Positions 10,300 to 28,800 of a stretch of DNA of 64,000 nucleotides are shown piece after piece. The notes beneath the pieces were generated by a model. That model saw only the letters and a list, made by a program, of their open reading frames with translations, did not search any database and had not been told where the DNA came from. The translations under genes were made by a program, and so were the position numbers. This DNA is from Chlorella sorokiniana (lineage: Eukaryota; Chlorophyta; Trebouxiophyceae; Chlorellales; Chlorellaceae): positions 2,647,001 through 2,711,000 of the forward strand of contig CP084619.1 in the NCBI GenBank assembly GCA_025917655.1, given 5' to 3'. Each line of letters opens with the position of its first letter. Positions within the stretch are counted from its first letter, which is position 1.

Positions 10300-13200
10300 C
10301 TAGAAGAGGCTGCCGCTGACTGGCAGGCGCTTGAGGTCAACACTTCGCCCTGCTGTATCCGGCACGCCCTGCTCCAACTGGTGCTTCAACAACGTTTGCA
10401 GGGACTTGAGCACTGACTGAAAGCTCGGCCTGCATTCAAAGCGCAGCAGGCATACGTCAGACATACCTGACACTGGGATCAAAGGCAGACAACAAGCTGC
10501 ATGTCTCTCATACTCGGTTGCCACCTTCCTGCTTGCCTGTCTCTAGGACTGTCGGCCCAGCACTGCGCCATCAGGCTCGCGTAGCCCTCGGGACAGCCAG
10601 GCGGCATCGGCGGGCGCCGCTTCTCGACCGTCACAGCGTACACAAGCTGCGGCAACGACATGCCAGGCCAGGCACGGCCGCGACTCCACGCCTCATGCAC
10701 TGGGGCAGGGAGGGGAATGGGGCGTGTGCGCGCACTTTGGTGGGTTGAATCCCTTAAGTGCTTGCTACATGCACCCCTCTTTAGAATTTGCGCTGCTCCC
10801 CAAGTGCATAGGAGGCCCTCAGCTTCCACTCACTCAGCATAGCAAACGCGTAAAGATCGGCTTGCAGGGTGAGACGGCCGGCAAGCACCTCGGGGGCGCA
10901 GCAGGAGGGGGACCCCACCGCGCAGGACAGGGCCGCAGAAGACGTCTGCGCAGCACACCAAAGGCTCGATTGGCAAGGGCAAGATTGATAAGAAAACTGT
11001 GCACGTTTTGCCACCACAGCAAAAGCAGCATGCAAGCGAGCAGTTGCGCATACCAAAGCAAGACATGGCATGCAGCTCAACGCTGCCACCAGCTGCGAAA
11101 GCTCACCGCGTCGACGGGCAGCATGCGCGACACGCCCAGATCTGCAATTTTCGCCTGCCAGCCGCGCTTGTTGAAGCCCACACTGCAGAGCAGCACGTTG
11201 GCAGCCTGCAGTAATTGCTCAAGGGACCAGTGTGATATCTCAGGTAATTTGAAGGACCCAGGGCTTACTGGGCCACAGAACAGCTTACAAGGCGCAAGCA
11301 GCTGTGCACCCCCACCTTGACGTCGCCATGCACAATGCCGCAGGCTGCTAGATAGTCCAGTCCGCGCGCGGCGTCAATCAGCATGCGCAGTATGGCGGCC
11401 TGGTCGGGAGAGCCGTCGGGCCAGTACAGCACCTGCCCGTCACGGATGCAGTCTTCCACGCTGCGCCCGCACAGCTCCTGCAAGCCAGCAGTGCACAAAA
11501 GGAAATGAGCATGTGCAATCATTCCAGATTCTGGCACTGCGCATGCAATCTGCGAAGTTCAAGCACGGTTACCGAGGCACCAAGTGTTCACCTGGACGAT
11601 CACGGTGGCTCCCATGCAGGCAGGAGAAGCCTCGTCCTCAGGGAGGTTGTCTGGCAGCAGGTCATCATATTGCACCTCCATGCTTGCAGCATGCACTGCC
11701 GCAGCCACAGTGCCTGAAGGGCTCACTACTGTGGGTGCCAAGATGGAAGAACCACTGCCGCTGCATCGACCGCCAGCAAACTGCCTGGCCCAACGGCGCC
11801 ACAGGAGGCCCACACCAGTGCCGCAGCTGCCTGCAGCAGCCTGTGGCTGCAGCTGTGCGGCGGTTGAGGCGTGCCTGTCACCCCCAGCCGCCCCTGCCGT
11901 GCGAGGCTGGTGCTGGCTGGTAGTGTGGCTCTCAACCTCCAGCCTAGGTTGCAGCTTGGAGAGATCAGCCAGGCTGAGGGTGGCCACCTTGTAGGTGGCC
12001 ACCTGCAAGAGTGGGTAAGTAATGGGCCCATGTCAACAGCCTGCCTCCCAGAGATCATCAAGACAAGGTCTTAAAACGGCCCTCTCTCCACCTTTGCACC
12101 AGCCAACAGGCTTGCCGCAGGCTTGGTGTGCACGCCATACCCACCACGTTGGGGTGCCCCACGCTCGTGGAGAGGGCCGCCTCGCGCCGAATGGACGCCA
12201 GCACATTCTCAGACAGGCCATGCTCGATCAGCTTGGCAGAGACCAGGGTCCCCCGCCAACGTGCTGCATGTCCTGGGGCCACAACAGGCTGAGAGCAGCA
12301 TTCTCCAGCTGGTCCTTACGCTTTCTGCTGGCACCGCCCACCCTGCCCACCTTTCCACACGGTTGCGAAGCCGCCACGCCCGATGGGCTCCAGCAGTTCA
12401 AGGCCCTGCATCTTCCCCATGCGGCTGTTAAGGGCATGCACCAGCTGCTGCAGTGACGCTGATACCTGGTCATCTTGTGCAGCAAAGCCCTGCAGGCGGG
12501 GTTGCAATATTCAAGGAGAAATTGATACACAGGCTCGCGCGACCAAGCTAGACAACTGGCGGTTTGGATTTGAAACGCCCACCTTTACAATGTCCTCAAC
12601 AATATCTTTGTCGGTGGGAGAATGAGTCCTGGCAACGTGGGTTGGTGTGCTGTTGCTCTGCTCTAAAACAGTACTGGAGCGTGCCGCTCGGCTGCCGGAC
12701 CGAGCTGCTGCTCGTTGGCGACGGCGGCGATGATGGAGCATTAGCAAGGCTGTTAAGACTACCGCCACAGCAGCTATCGCCGCCACAGCCACGATGGCCC
12801 ATACCCAGCCCTCAGTCCCGCCACCGATGCTCTCTTTGTCTCTTGCGTCTTGAGAAGGTAAGGGCTGGTTTCCTGGCAGGCCAGCATAGGCCTGGTCCAC
12901 GTGGCAGCTGATGATGGCGTCCTGCAAGTTGTCCACAGCAGGCGCAGGGTGAGGCATCGCAGCGTCGAGTACGAATCGCAGCGTCAAGTACGACTGCGGG
13001 TCCCCGGCGGTTGCAACCGGCAACCCTGTCCAGCATGCTAATGATGTGCATTCTAAATGTGTTTCGGGGCTGCACACCTGCGCCACCAAGTGGGCCTGGC
13101 CCTGGTCCTCGGTGCTACCGTTGGAGGCCAGCAGGTTGATGTCGAAGCGGGCGGCCCCCGCCAGCGAGTATGTGCTTTCGTTGAGCCGAGATATGAGGCT

Positions 13201-14531
13201 GGCGTTGCCGACGAGGACGCCCACCTGCAAAGTGGAGGGTGGCTGGCGTGGACTTCTGTTTGAGCGTGGGCGTGACAAGGTGAGGCGCTGTGGATGCAGC
13301 CTCCCAGCCCTCCGGCGAGACGCACCCGAAACACAATGCCTGCAGACAGGGAAAGAAAGCATGGCATGAGTCCGGCTGTTGCAGCTACCGCTGAAAAACC
13401 TTGTGGCTGGCTGCGCACCGTCAATGCTGCTGGCGGAGCAGTCGTCCTGATAGAAGTGTGTGAACATGCGTCGGTGTGCTGACTGCACATGTGAGGGTGC
13501 AGCCAGGCCGGCTTCAGGGCCGCTCCAGCGCAGCGAAGTCCAGTGTGTGCGACGGCCGTGGGTTCCGGACCAGCATGCATCGCACGAAAAGCAGGCAAAG
13601 CGGAGAGCGCTAAGCTTTCCAGCTCACCAAGCACCCTCCCATGCAGATGATTGAAGGGCGAAGCTCGTGCCCCGCGGGTATGGGCGGCGCTTGGCCAGCC
13701 AGGCAGCCGAGGAAGGCTTGTCCACCAGCACCAGGCTGTCGATGCCCAGCAACGCGCCGCCCTCCACTATGATTGCCTCCTCGCGGCCGTGAAAGCTTAG
13801 CGAGGCAGCGCCAGCGTCCTGGATGGCCGTGACGCGGGTGCGCACGTCCACGCTGTCTGGTTTGCGCATTGTCGGCGCAAGGAGGGGAAAGCAGCCAAGG
13901 GAATTGGTAGAGAAGCAGGGTGATCGGTGAGGCAGCCAAACGCCACGCCCACAAGGGACTGTGTGACTGTTGATCGGCAATGCACCTGGATTGCTCAGCT
14001 CAGACCGCAGCACCACCGCCCTGCCGGCACGGATGTGCACTGGCTGGCTCCAAACTGGGTCATCCATTCCAATGTCGCCTGCCAGAATGGCAAGGTTGTA
14101 CATTGGGCTGGTGTGAGTGACAACGTCGCACCTTGCGTTGCTAGCACTGCTGCAAGTGATGCTGCATCGCAAGACATGTGCCCTCGAGAATGACGAGTCT
14201 GGTGCAGCCCGGTCACTTGTTGTGCTGCCTAATCAGCTTGGAGCTGCAATGCACACTTGCCTTGCAGCACCACGTTCACCATCTCTCCTTGGTCGTCCTG
14301 CAGAGCTTGCCACAGGGCCAGCGAGCTTTTCACACGCACCACCCTCCCTGCCGACACCGCAAAGTTCACAGCCTCGGCTGCTGGCACGCTGCTGTTCAGA
14401 ACAGCACTGGCAATCTGCTGGAAAGAGAGGGAGGCTGGCTGTGAGGCCGGGACCCCGCCGGCTGGGAGCTCTGCTCCAGCAGCATGTCCGACTGCTAACA
14501 AAAGGCACATGGGCACAGCAAGAGGATGCAT
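10300..14531 (-). CDS. Membrane-anchored receptor-like protein kinase, paralogue of the 4936-9980 gene
   Basis: It starts at ATG 14529-14531 with a signal peptide (MHPLAVPMCLLLAVGHAAG). The ectodomain carries the same unit as its neighbour: ALWQALQDDQ, VVLQG, then DIGMDDPVWSQPVHIRAG, then LGIDSLVLVDK. A transmembrane helix (VWAIVAVAAIAAVAVVLTAL) and basic stop-transfer follow near 12710-12800. The kinase has IGRGGFATVWKG, HPNVV, HGDVKAANVLL in place of HRD, IADLGVS (DLG for DFG), APEVLAG and CRPSFQSVL. It ends SGSLF at 10300. The gene is tail to tail with its paralogue. The non-canonical catalytic loop is shared (HGD), and the DLG change is specific to this copy. Activity cannot be judged from sequence alone. 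Confidence 0.7.
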
Positions 14532-14733
14532 GCTGCCGGTGGAGGGACGATAGAGCCATGGCTGGCGGGTTTCACTGTCGCTAGAACCTGAGTGGTATGG
14601 CGCTTTCCACCAAGCGCAATCTGACAGACAGTCAGGCGCTGAAGCAGACTGTGCAAGCAAGCGTCAAGTATGTTGAAGAAGGGTGGTTGTCAGCATGAGA
14701 CATGGTCACACAAAAATCGTAGTTCAACAGTCA

Positions 14734-18242
<3,509 letters not shown>

Positions 18243-18576
18243 TGCTGCCACCACCCAGCCGCTATATGCGTTCCGGTAGTTTCAAGAGTGCTATGCAGCG
18301 AGCCTTTGTTGTCAAGCACACATGAATAGCATGTGGTTGCCCAAAGAGGTCTCCGGCGCACAAGGAGACGGGATGACTATTAAAATCGAGGAGGCACAAT
18401 CGTGTTCGCATTGGGCCGTCTGGAGCAGGGCACTACCTACGTTGTACGGCACAGGCACGTTCTTCATGGAAACACATGCATCGCCTTGTCAGACCACCTG
18501 GGTGGGTACAGTCCCACCCAAAGCATCTTTAGGGGGAGGGATTTCACCCGACCTCACCAAGAGCGCTCACACATCG
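18243..18576. promoter_or_regulatory. Divergent intergenic region ELP3 / FOLD
   Basis: 334 bp separate two divergent start codons, so both promoters must lie here or in the 5' UTRs. No clear TATA box was seen. Confidence 0.4.
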
Positions 18577-20345
18577 ATGGCGGCAGTGCTGCCTGCCCGT
18601 GCAGCTGTGCTTCCTCAGGCTCCCAGCAAGCAGCCTCAGGGAGCGGCGGTTCTTCCACTTCGCAGTAGGGCCAAGGTCCTCTCCCGTCGCCGCTACGCTC
18701 AGCGGCAGCCGCAGGCTCGTCGCATTTGCGCTGTCGCAATGTCTGCAGGTTAGCAGTTGTCAGCGGGCTGCGCTTTGCAAACGAGTCCATTGTTCGGGCT
18801 TTCTGTTGTGGCAGTCCACCAATCCATAATGCCCCATATTGTGACAGCCTCCTTTCAAAGCTGATGTACCCCTGCACTCTGCCCTTGCAGAGCTGATTGA
18901 CGGCAAGGCCATCGCCGAACAGATTCGGCAGGAGCTGAAGGCCGAGGTGGAGGAGCTGAAGAAGAAGTATGGCAAGGTGAGTGGCCAGTGCTGTGTGTTC
19001 TACTGATCGTGTCAGTGATGTCTGTTGCAAGCGCACACGTGGCATCAGCTCCATCGTTGCCCGGCTCGCCTCCCTAACCAAGCAGGGCCCCGGCCTGGCA
19101 GTCGTGCTTGTGGGTGAGCGCAAGGACAGCCAGACATATGTGCGCAACAAGAAAAAGGCGTGCGAGGAGGTGGGCATTGTGTCCTTTGGCACCGACCTGC
19201 CAGACACCGTCAGCGAGGAGGAGCTTCTCAAGGTGGGGTGAATGCCAAAGTTGGGTGCTGGATGAAGTGGGTGGTGGGTCCATAAATGGATAACTTGTTG
19301 CAGCAGGCCTGGATCCAACTACCAGCATGACAATGGTTCCATGCATTGCTGGCCAAGACGCAGCGCCTGCAGCCCAGGAGCATGGACGCTGCAAGCGCCT
19401 CCTGCCTTTGAGTTGCGCTCTCCCGCTGCCCCCAACACCACGAAACCCCTGACCTCCATTCCACCCGCACCGACACCCGTACCCCTGTTCCAACAACCTC
19501 TGCTCCAGGTGGTGGCCGACTACAACGCCAACCCCGCGGTGCATGGGATCCTGGTGCAGCTGCCGCTGCCGCGCCACATCAGCGAGCAGCGCGTGCTGGA
19601 CGCCATCTCCATTGAGAAGGACGTGGACGGCTTCCACCCGGTCAACATCGGCAGCCTGGCCATGCGAGGCCGCGACCCCCTCTTCGTGTCGTGCACCCCC
19701 AAGGGCTGCATGGAGCTGCTGAAGCGCTCGGGCGTGCAGCTGAGCGGCAAGAAGGCCGCGGTGGTTGGCCGCTCCAACATCGTGGGCATGCCCGCCGCGC
19801 TGCTGCTCCAGCGCGAGGATGCGACGGTCACCGTCATCCACTCCCGCACCCCGACGCTCAGCGCATCTGCGCTGAGGCAGACATCATCGTGGCGGCCTGC
19901 GGCAAGGCGGAGATGGTGGGCGGCGACTGGGTCAAGCCGGGCGCCGTCATCGTTGATGTCGGCATCAATGCGGTGGATGTGAGCACCGCCGCTGCCTGCA
20001 GCACCTGACCATGTGACCATGCTGTCATGCATGGCTGCACTTGGCCTTGGTTGATGTCGCTGCTGTGAAAGCGGGGGCCGCAAGCACAAGTGTGGCTGAT
20101 CCTGGGGTGCCACCCTGCTCACATGGCAGCACGGCCTGTCCCCCTTCCTTGCCCGGGAAATGCAGGATCCCACTGCCAAGCGCGGCTACCGGCTGGTCGG
20201 CGATGTGAACTTTGCAGAGGCGGCAGAGAAGGCGTCTAAGATCACACCGGTGCCCGGCGGCGTTGGCCCCATGACCATCGCCATGCTGCTCCGGAACTGC
20301 GTGGACGGCGCCACGCGCACCTTTGCAGCAGAATCTAGCTCTTGA
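18577..20345 (+). CDS. FOLD: Bifunctional methylenetetrahydrofolate dehydrogenase / methenyl-THF cyclohydrolase, plastid type
   Basis: The enzyme interconverts 5,10-methylene-THF and 10-formyl-THF in C1 metabolism. Exon 1 encodes a basic Ala/Arg/Ser-rich leader suggestive of a plastid transit peptide. Exon 2 starts in phase with [16 protein letters not shown]. Then come [20 protein letters not shown] with the catalytic lysine, [24 protein letters not shown], a C-terminal NADP-binding [25 protein letters not shown], and the final [18 protein letters not shown]. The frame slips once at 19848-19852, in a CCCC run between SRTP and [11 protein letters not shown]. The protein is otherwise complete, so a missing C is the likely cause. 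The start is divergent from ELP3. Confidence 0.95.
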
Positions 20346-20544
20346 GTTGCAGAGTGCGTGCTGATTCTTTGCAGCCCTCAGCTTTGAAATAAAGTGGCCT
20401 GGCACCATCAACTGGTGCCTTGCCGGCTCATACCCCACACGCCAATCACGGGGGCGGTGTCACCATGACCAGTGACCTGGCGTCGTCAAGGCGGCAGGGA
20501 GATTGAAAAGTATCGGTTGGCTGTGGCGCTTCTCCTGCAGTATA

Positions 20545-22342
20545 ATGAGGCATAGGGAAATGACAGAGAACCAAGAAAGCTCGCGCTGGACCCCTGCGCA
20601 CACGGCAGGGGCGTTTGGAGCCACAGTGTTGTGTATGCTCATCTTGAGAGGAGCCATGAGGGATAGTGTCATTACAACTGATCGTTTTGCTGCAGTAGAT
20701 CAGTTTGAAGCAAATTCGACTGTCAGCGAGCAGGGCTGGCCAAAAGTTCGGGTGAGGGTTTGTGCCCTTGGCCCCCTTAACCGGCGTGCTGAAGGTGGAA
20801 GACGCTGTGCAAGTCCTGCTGGTATTACATAAGTCACGGTTCAAGCCGCTTTGGTCGCATACCTCCCTCCTTCCGCCGCCGCCTAATTTTGGTGAGGAGC
20901 GCCGCCCATTGCGCATGTCCTCCTGGCCTGCTTGCAGGTCATCAGCGAACGAGAGACTTTATGGGAGGTGCCTGAAACATCAAAAGGCGTTCTGTTTTTG
21001 GCACATGGGTGCAGTCATGCAGGCTCAGACTTTTGGCCGGCCTCTGAGCGCTGCAAGCATTGCTTGGGCTTGCCGGGCGAGGTCATTTTGCGCCAAGCGG
21101 CCATCAAACACGGCTATGCAACTGTTGCCGTGACATCTCAGGACCGCACGACAAAGTGCTGGTCTGCAGTAGACCTGAAGGTGGGCAGGCAACGCAGGGG
21201 CACCCTGCTGCGCCCATGTTGGCAGGCACACTCGTTGGGACTGATGGTCCTCCTTCTTGCTCCCATGCAGCCTGTGAGCGAAATACTACGAATGGTTATG
21301 GATGAGGAGACGTTGCAAGGCCTGCCCCTCTATGTGTTGGGCGCCTCCAGCGGCGGCTCGTTTGTGCAGATGCTGCCCAAGCTGATGCCCAACGTCAAGG
21401 TGAGGCCGCAAGGGGAGTGGCATTGGATGTGCAGTGGCGGCTGATGGCCCCCAAGCACCTTGGCGTGAAGGGTATCATCGCGGAGATTGCGCCTGCCGAG
21501 CCTAACAACTTCAAAATGGACAATGGGCGCGCCTTCCCACCCATCCTCTGGGTGCACATGGCACAGCGCGACACCTTCACCGCCGCCAGCGTGGCAGACG
21601 CCCTGAAGCAGTGCAAGTGAGTGCAAGTTGGGTGTGCCATGTGCAATGTGGGAGGGAGAAAGTAGGCATCGAGGGCTTTTTGTTTTTGGCGTGGTGTGGG
21701 GGGGGGCCTTTTGTTGGCAGAGCGCGACAAATGTAGTTGCGACCGCCAAGCTGCTGCGCAGGGGGAGCGGCATCCCTGCCGACGAAGTGCGCGTGCCCCG
21801 CAGCCGGTGACACCCGAGTTCTTGCGGCAGTCTCCACAGATCGGCACCAAGCTCGCGGATGATATTGTTGCTGTATTGAAACAGCATGGGTTCATTGACG
21901 AGGTGAGGCCCTGAGTTACACGTGTTCCATGCCCTGAGTTACACGTGTTCCATGCCCGCCCAGCGCTCCACCATCAACCTATTTGCTTTGCCTGCCTGCA
22001 GGATGGCATGTTGGTGGAAGACCCGCGGCGCAGCGCTTGGCGTGACCATGTCCAGCCTCTGATGGAGGGCGCCAGCCTTCAACCTGACGTAGGTCATCTT
22101 CCAGAGGTATGTAGTTTGTGTGCATGTGGTGCTGCCATTCTACTGCTGATATCCCCGAGCGTCGCGGCCTGTCCAACCCCAACAACCTGCAGCTGCTCAA
22201 CATCGCGTTTGCGCTGCACGAGATCATCTGCGACGGAGCCGGGACCTGGTTTCGTTGGTTGGATGCGGGGGCACAACTTCCATTTCAGCAATTGGGCGCC
22301 GGTAGCATGATTGTACTTGGAGCTGCCCAGCGCACGCTGTAA
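20545..22342 (+). CDS. Membrane-anchored alpha/beta-hydrolase of an uncharacterised plant family
   Basis: ATG 20545 (or 20560) opens a short cytosolic leader and one hydrophobic anchor (AGAFGATVLCMLILRG). The body reads GVLFLAHGCSHAGSDFW, CLGLPGEV, VAVTSQDRTTKCWS, then LPLYVLGASSGGSFVQ with a GxSxG-type nucleophile elbow. Next are PPILWVHMAQRD, VTPEFLRQS and LLNIAFALHEI. This order matches a plant family annotated only as alpha/beta-hydrolase superfamily, from memory. The substrate is unknown. The introns are short, and one holds a 23-bp tandem duplication. The last exon ends at TAA 22340-22342, which itself lies inside a TGTAA. Confidence 0.7.
21909..21954. repeat. 23-bp perfect tandem duplication in an intron
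   Basis: Two adjacent identical 23-bp copies containing GAGTTACACGTGTTCCATG lie in an intron of the hydrolase gene. Each copy has a CACGTG palindrome. The simplest reading is a recent local duplication. Confidence 0.85.
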
Positions 22343-22910
22343 GCTGTGGCTCAAAACCATGGATGAGTAGCGTTACATGGTTGCAGTGCAGGTGCAGCCT
22401 AACAAGCTGCAGCGGATCACAGCAGCCAACCGGTAGCCATTCGTTCAAAAGCAGAGGGAGACTGGGTAGCAGGGGGCAGGGCTGAGTGGTGCTGCTGGAG
22501 GGGAAGTGCAACGAAATGCCGACAGATTGCCAAGGCATCAAAGATGGCGAGTGTACAGACGGGGATGAATGGGTGTTGGCGGTTTCATGCTGGCACAAGC
22601 ATGAGCAGCAGGAGGAGGGACAAGAGAAAATGGCGTGGAGGCACAGCCTGGGAAACTGAGCACTTACACACAAAGGCAGCGCACGTTTTGTTCGAACGCG
22701 CTCGGCCTGCTCCGCTACAAGGCAGCAGGCAATCAGCTGTACTTGGCCATGAAGGACTTGTGGAAGTCCTGCGAACAGTTGGAGGTGTGGGTGGCTGTGT
22801 CAGCTGGCGCGTTAGAACATGCCGCAGCAGTGCTGGAAATGCTAACAGCAGCCGAGCGCTGACGCCGACGACACATGTCAGGCTCAAACGGCTGCCTGCG
22901 CGACACAGTG
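22343..22910. other. Convergent 3' region between hydrolase and alanine aminotransferase
   Basis: Both flanking genes end here. The reading frames present show no family-like content, and no RNA gene is seen. Confidence 0.5.
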
Positions 22911-25770
<2,860 letters not shown>

Positions 25771-26321
25771 GGCTGGGTCGTGATGGATTTACGACCTGTC
25801 GAAGGAGAGTCAGGATAAGACACAGCTTGTCAGGCCGCTGTTCCTAGGCTGCTGTTCCTTGCCAGCACCGCCCCATCATCCGCCGCCACTAGGCACTGGC
25901 ACCGCAGGGTGTGTGCGATTGCGGTGGCCAATCCAGCATCGTCGAAGGCTGCCTTTCGCAGGAAAGATCGTTCCGTAAGTAGTTGGCTTCACGTACGGCC
26001 TCCCAAGCCTGTGGCTGCATTCCCACGCACCTGGGATAAGCGCAAGATGTCGACCAGACAACGACGGCGTGAATCGCAGTGACAAACACTGCAAAGAGTG
26101 ACCTACTCTCGGCCCGCTCCGGTGAAAACACTCACGGTTGTACGGGCTTCAGGCTGTACAATCGAGGCCTTTGAGTATCAACGTAAAGCCGCATTTAATT
26201 GCAGTTTAAGTCAGATATGTCATTCATATAGCCAGATATAGACGAGCGCTCTGCACGGCAGTTTGCGTCTTTGTCGCTGCGCAGTTTTCGCAGCCTGCTG
26301 TTACCCGACATATTGATACCG
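25771..26321. promoter_or_regulatory. Divergent intergenic region AlaAT / DBR1
   Basis: 551 bp between divergent starts, noticeably less GC-rich toward DBR1 (about 26140-26240). It should contain both promoters. No specific element could be assigned. Confidence 0.4.
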
Positions 26322-27681
26322 ATGGAGGGAGCAGCAAAGCGCGGGTTGAGGGTACGGCAGTCTTCAAGAGCCTGATGCCGCTACCGCCGCCACCTGCCGC
26401 TGCGCCCGCACTCACAATCTCCTGCCCCTCTCAATTGCAGATTGCGGTAGAAGGCTGCGGCCATGGGGAGCTGGACAAGATTTATGAGACGATGGCCATG
26501 CTGGAGCGTAAGGACGGCAAAAAGATTGATCTGCTCATCTGTTGTGGCGATTTTCAGGCAAGCCAAGCTGCATGTGCTGTCTTCGAATAAGCAAGCAGGT
26601 TTTAGCAACCCCCTGACCACTTTTGCTGATCGCCTCTTGTAGGCGGTGCGCAACATGGATGACTTGGAGTGCATGGCCTGCCCCCCAAGTACCGCCATAT
26701 TGCCACCTTTTACAAGTACTACAGCGGCCAGCTCAAGCGCCCTACCCCACCCTCTTCAGTGAGCAGCGGTGGGAGGCTGGTCAGCATGCCGCCAAACCTG
26801 CACAAGCAGGCGGGGCACGTCTGGAACCATGCCAGTCTGTGCTTGACGTGAGCCGCCGGTCTTTCCAACCTGCTGCCGTGCCCGCTCATTGCCTCCCCAG
26901 TCGGCGGCAACCACGAAGCCGCCAACCATCTCTGGGAGCTCTACTATGGCGGCTGGGCAGCCCCAGACATCTGGTTCCTGGGATACGCGGGGTGGTGCGC
27001 TTTGGCGGGCTGCGCATCGGCGGCCTGTCGGGCATCTTCAAGGAGCAGCACTACCATCTGGTGGGTGGGACGGTGGGGCCGGGCGGCGGCATGGTGAGCA
27101 CGCCTGCGTGGCCGCCTGATCCCACAGACCCTGGGCAAAGCTCACCTGGGGCTTCCGCTGCAGCCCAGGACGTAACGATCCCCGCCCCATGCTCCTTCGC
27201 CCCTCCCCTGCAGGGCCACTTTGAGCGCCCGCCGTACAACGCGGGCAGCATGCGCAGCGCGTACCATGTGCGCGAGCTGGAAGTGCACCGCCTGCTGCGC
27301 CTGGCGCAGCCGCTGGATGTCTTCCTGTCGCACGACTGGCCGCAGGGCATCGCGCGCCACGGCGACCTGCGCCGCTTGCTGCAGCGCAAGAGCTTCCTAC
27401 GCAGAGAGGTGGGGCACAGGGGCGGGTGCTGTGTGCAAAAGCTGCCACGACGGCTCCACCCTGCGTTGGTTGTTGGCTTTGCAGAGCAGCTGCTCTTCCC
27501 TCATGCTGTCCCTACTCATCCACTCCTCTGCCTGTGTGCCCCTGCAGATCGATGACAACTCGCTGGGCAGCCCGCCCGCGGCGCAGCTCCTGGGCGCGTT
27601 ACGCCCTTCCTACTGGTTCTCCGCCCACCTGCACACCAAGTTTGCGGCTCTGGTGGTGCACACGCCGCGCCAGCAGGCAGC

Positions 27682-27715
<34 letters not shown>

Positions 27716-28800
27716 CGAGCAGCGGTGGGAGGGCCTGGACTGCCAGCTCAGCAGCACCAAGAGGTGGCGCATAAGGAGCAGAGCCAGCCCGACACCACAC
27801 GCTTCCTCTCGCTCGACAAGTGCCTGCCCGGCCGCAGTTTCCTGCAGGTAGGGCAGGCGGTTGACCTGTCACCGCACCCACAGTCTTGCGCGGCCACAGC
27901 CAACTCCCAGATGCCAGTCCCCCTCGCCCAGCCATTAATCGAATTTCTGGTGGCACTTCTGCCTCCCTTTCTGTCCTGCCCCTTGCAAGCAGGTCATAGA
28001 CTTTCCTGATGCTGAAGGGCCCCTTGAGTTCGCGTACGACGAGGAGTGGCTGGCGGTGCTGCGCTCCACACACGGCCTGCTCAGCCTGGGGCGCCGCGCT
28101 GCGCAGCTGCCGCCCGCGACCCCGGCCCCCTCTCCCCAGGAGCTGTCCGACGTGCAGCGCCTGCTGGTCGAGCGCAACGGCGGCGCCGCCGTGCCGCTCA
28201 ACTTCGTGCCCACCGCGCCTGCGTTCGACCCCGCAGCGCCGCACATGCGCACAGGGCGCAGGCCGCAGGTGGGGTTGGGGATGGTTTAGGGTGTCCATGG
28301 GGAATGGCAGCTTTCAAAGTGCCAGTGTGCTGTCTGGCTGGCAGGAGCTGGCTTGATGACTGCCTTGTTGCGACTGCCTGGCAGCGCTGACCATGTCGCA
28401 TCCCTTGTGCAGCATGCGGTGCGGTGCGCCCCCAGACGCTCGCCTTTTTGGACATGCTGGGCCTGCCGTACAATCTGGACCATGCGGCGGCAGGGGCGGG
28501 CGACCATGAGGGAGGCTGGGCGGGCGCTCCAGCCTATGCGCTAGCGGGTGAGCTGGGGTGTTAACTGCTGCCGTGCAACGGTGATGCGTGCCTTGTTCTT
28601 GCGACCTTGCAAGGACCCAGCACTCCTTGAATGGGTTTGCATGCAGATGTGGCCAACCCGGAGGAGATCGATCTGGGGAGGACGATGACTTCGTGGATGG
28701 GGATGATGCTGAGGCAAAGGCTGTTGACCCGGCGCTGGCCGCGGTACTGCGTCCTCCAGCAGCAGCAAACCCTGAGGAGATAGAACTTGGGGATGATTAA
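26322..28800 (+). CDS. DBR1: Lariat debranching enzyme
   Basis: DBR1 hydrolyses the 2'-5' bond of intron lariats in the nucleus. Exon 1 is only ten codons ([10 protein letters not shown]) and splices in phase to [18 protein letters not shown], the conserved N-terminus. Metallophosphoesterase motifs follow: ICCGDFQ, VPPKYR-like, [22 protein letters not shown] then [32 protein letters not shown] and [11 protein letters not shown] polyglutamine insert interrupts the region before the [11 protein letters not shown] block, and the acidic tail ends [11 protein letters not shown]. Frame slips near 26674-26686, 26736-26742 and 26989-26992 all sit at short homopolymers inside conserved motifs. An active algal DBR1 fits the intron-rich genome. 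Confidence 0.93.
27683..27712 (+). repeat. CAG repeat encoding polyglutamine in DBR1
   Basis: Ten consecutive CAG codons lie between the last metallophosphoesterase motif and the DBR1 C-terminal domain, probably a surface loop. The run is not family-conserved and may vary in length. Confidence 0.85.

Noticed and set aside
12956-12995. Imperfect 18-bp direct repeat (TCGCAGCGTCGAGTACGA-like)
   Set aside because: It is inside the ectodomain coding sequence of kinase 2 and encodes the in-frame stretch YLTLRFVLDAA, so it is explained by coding.
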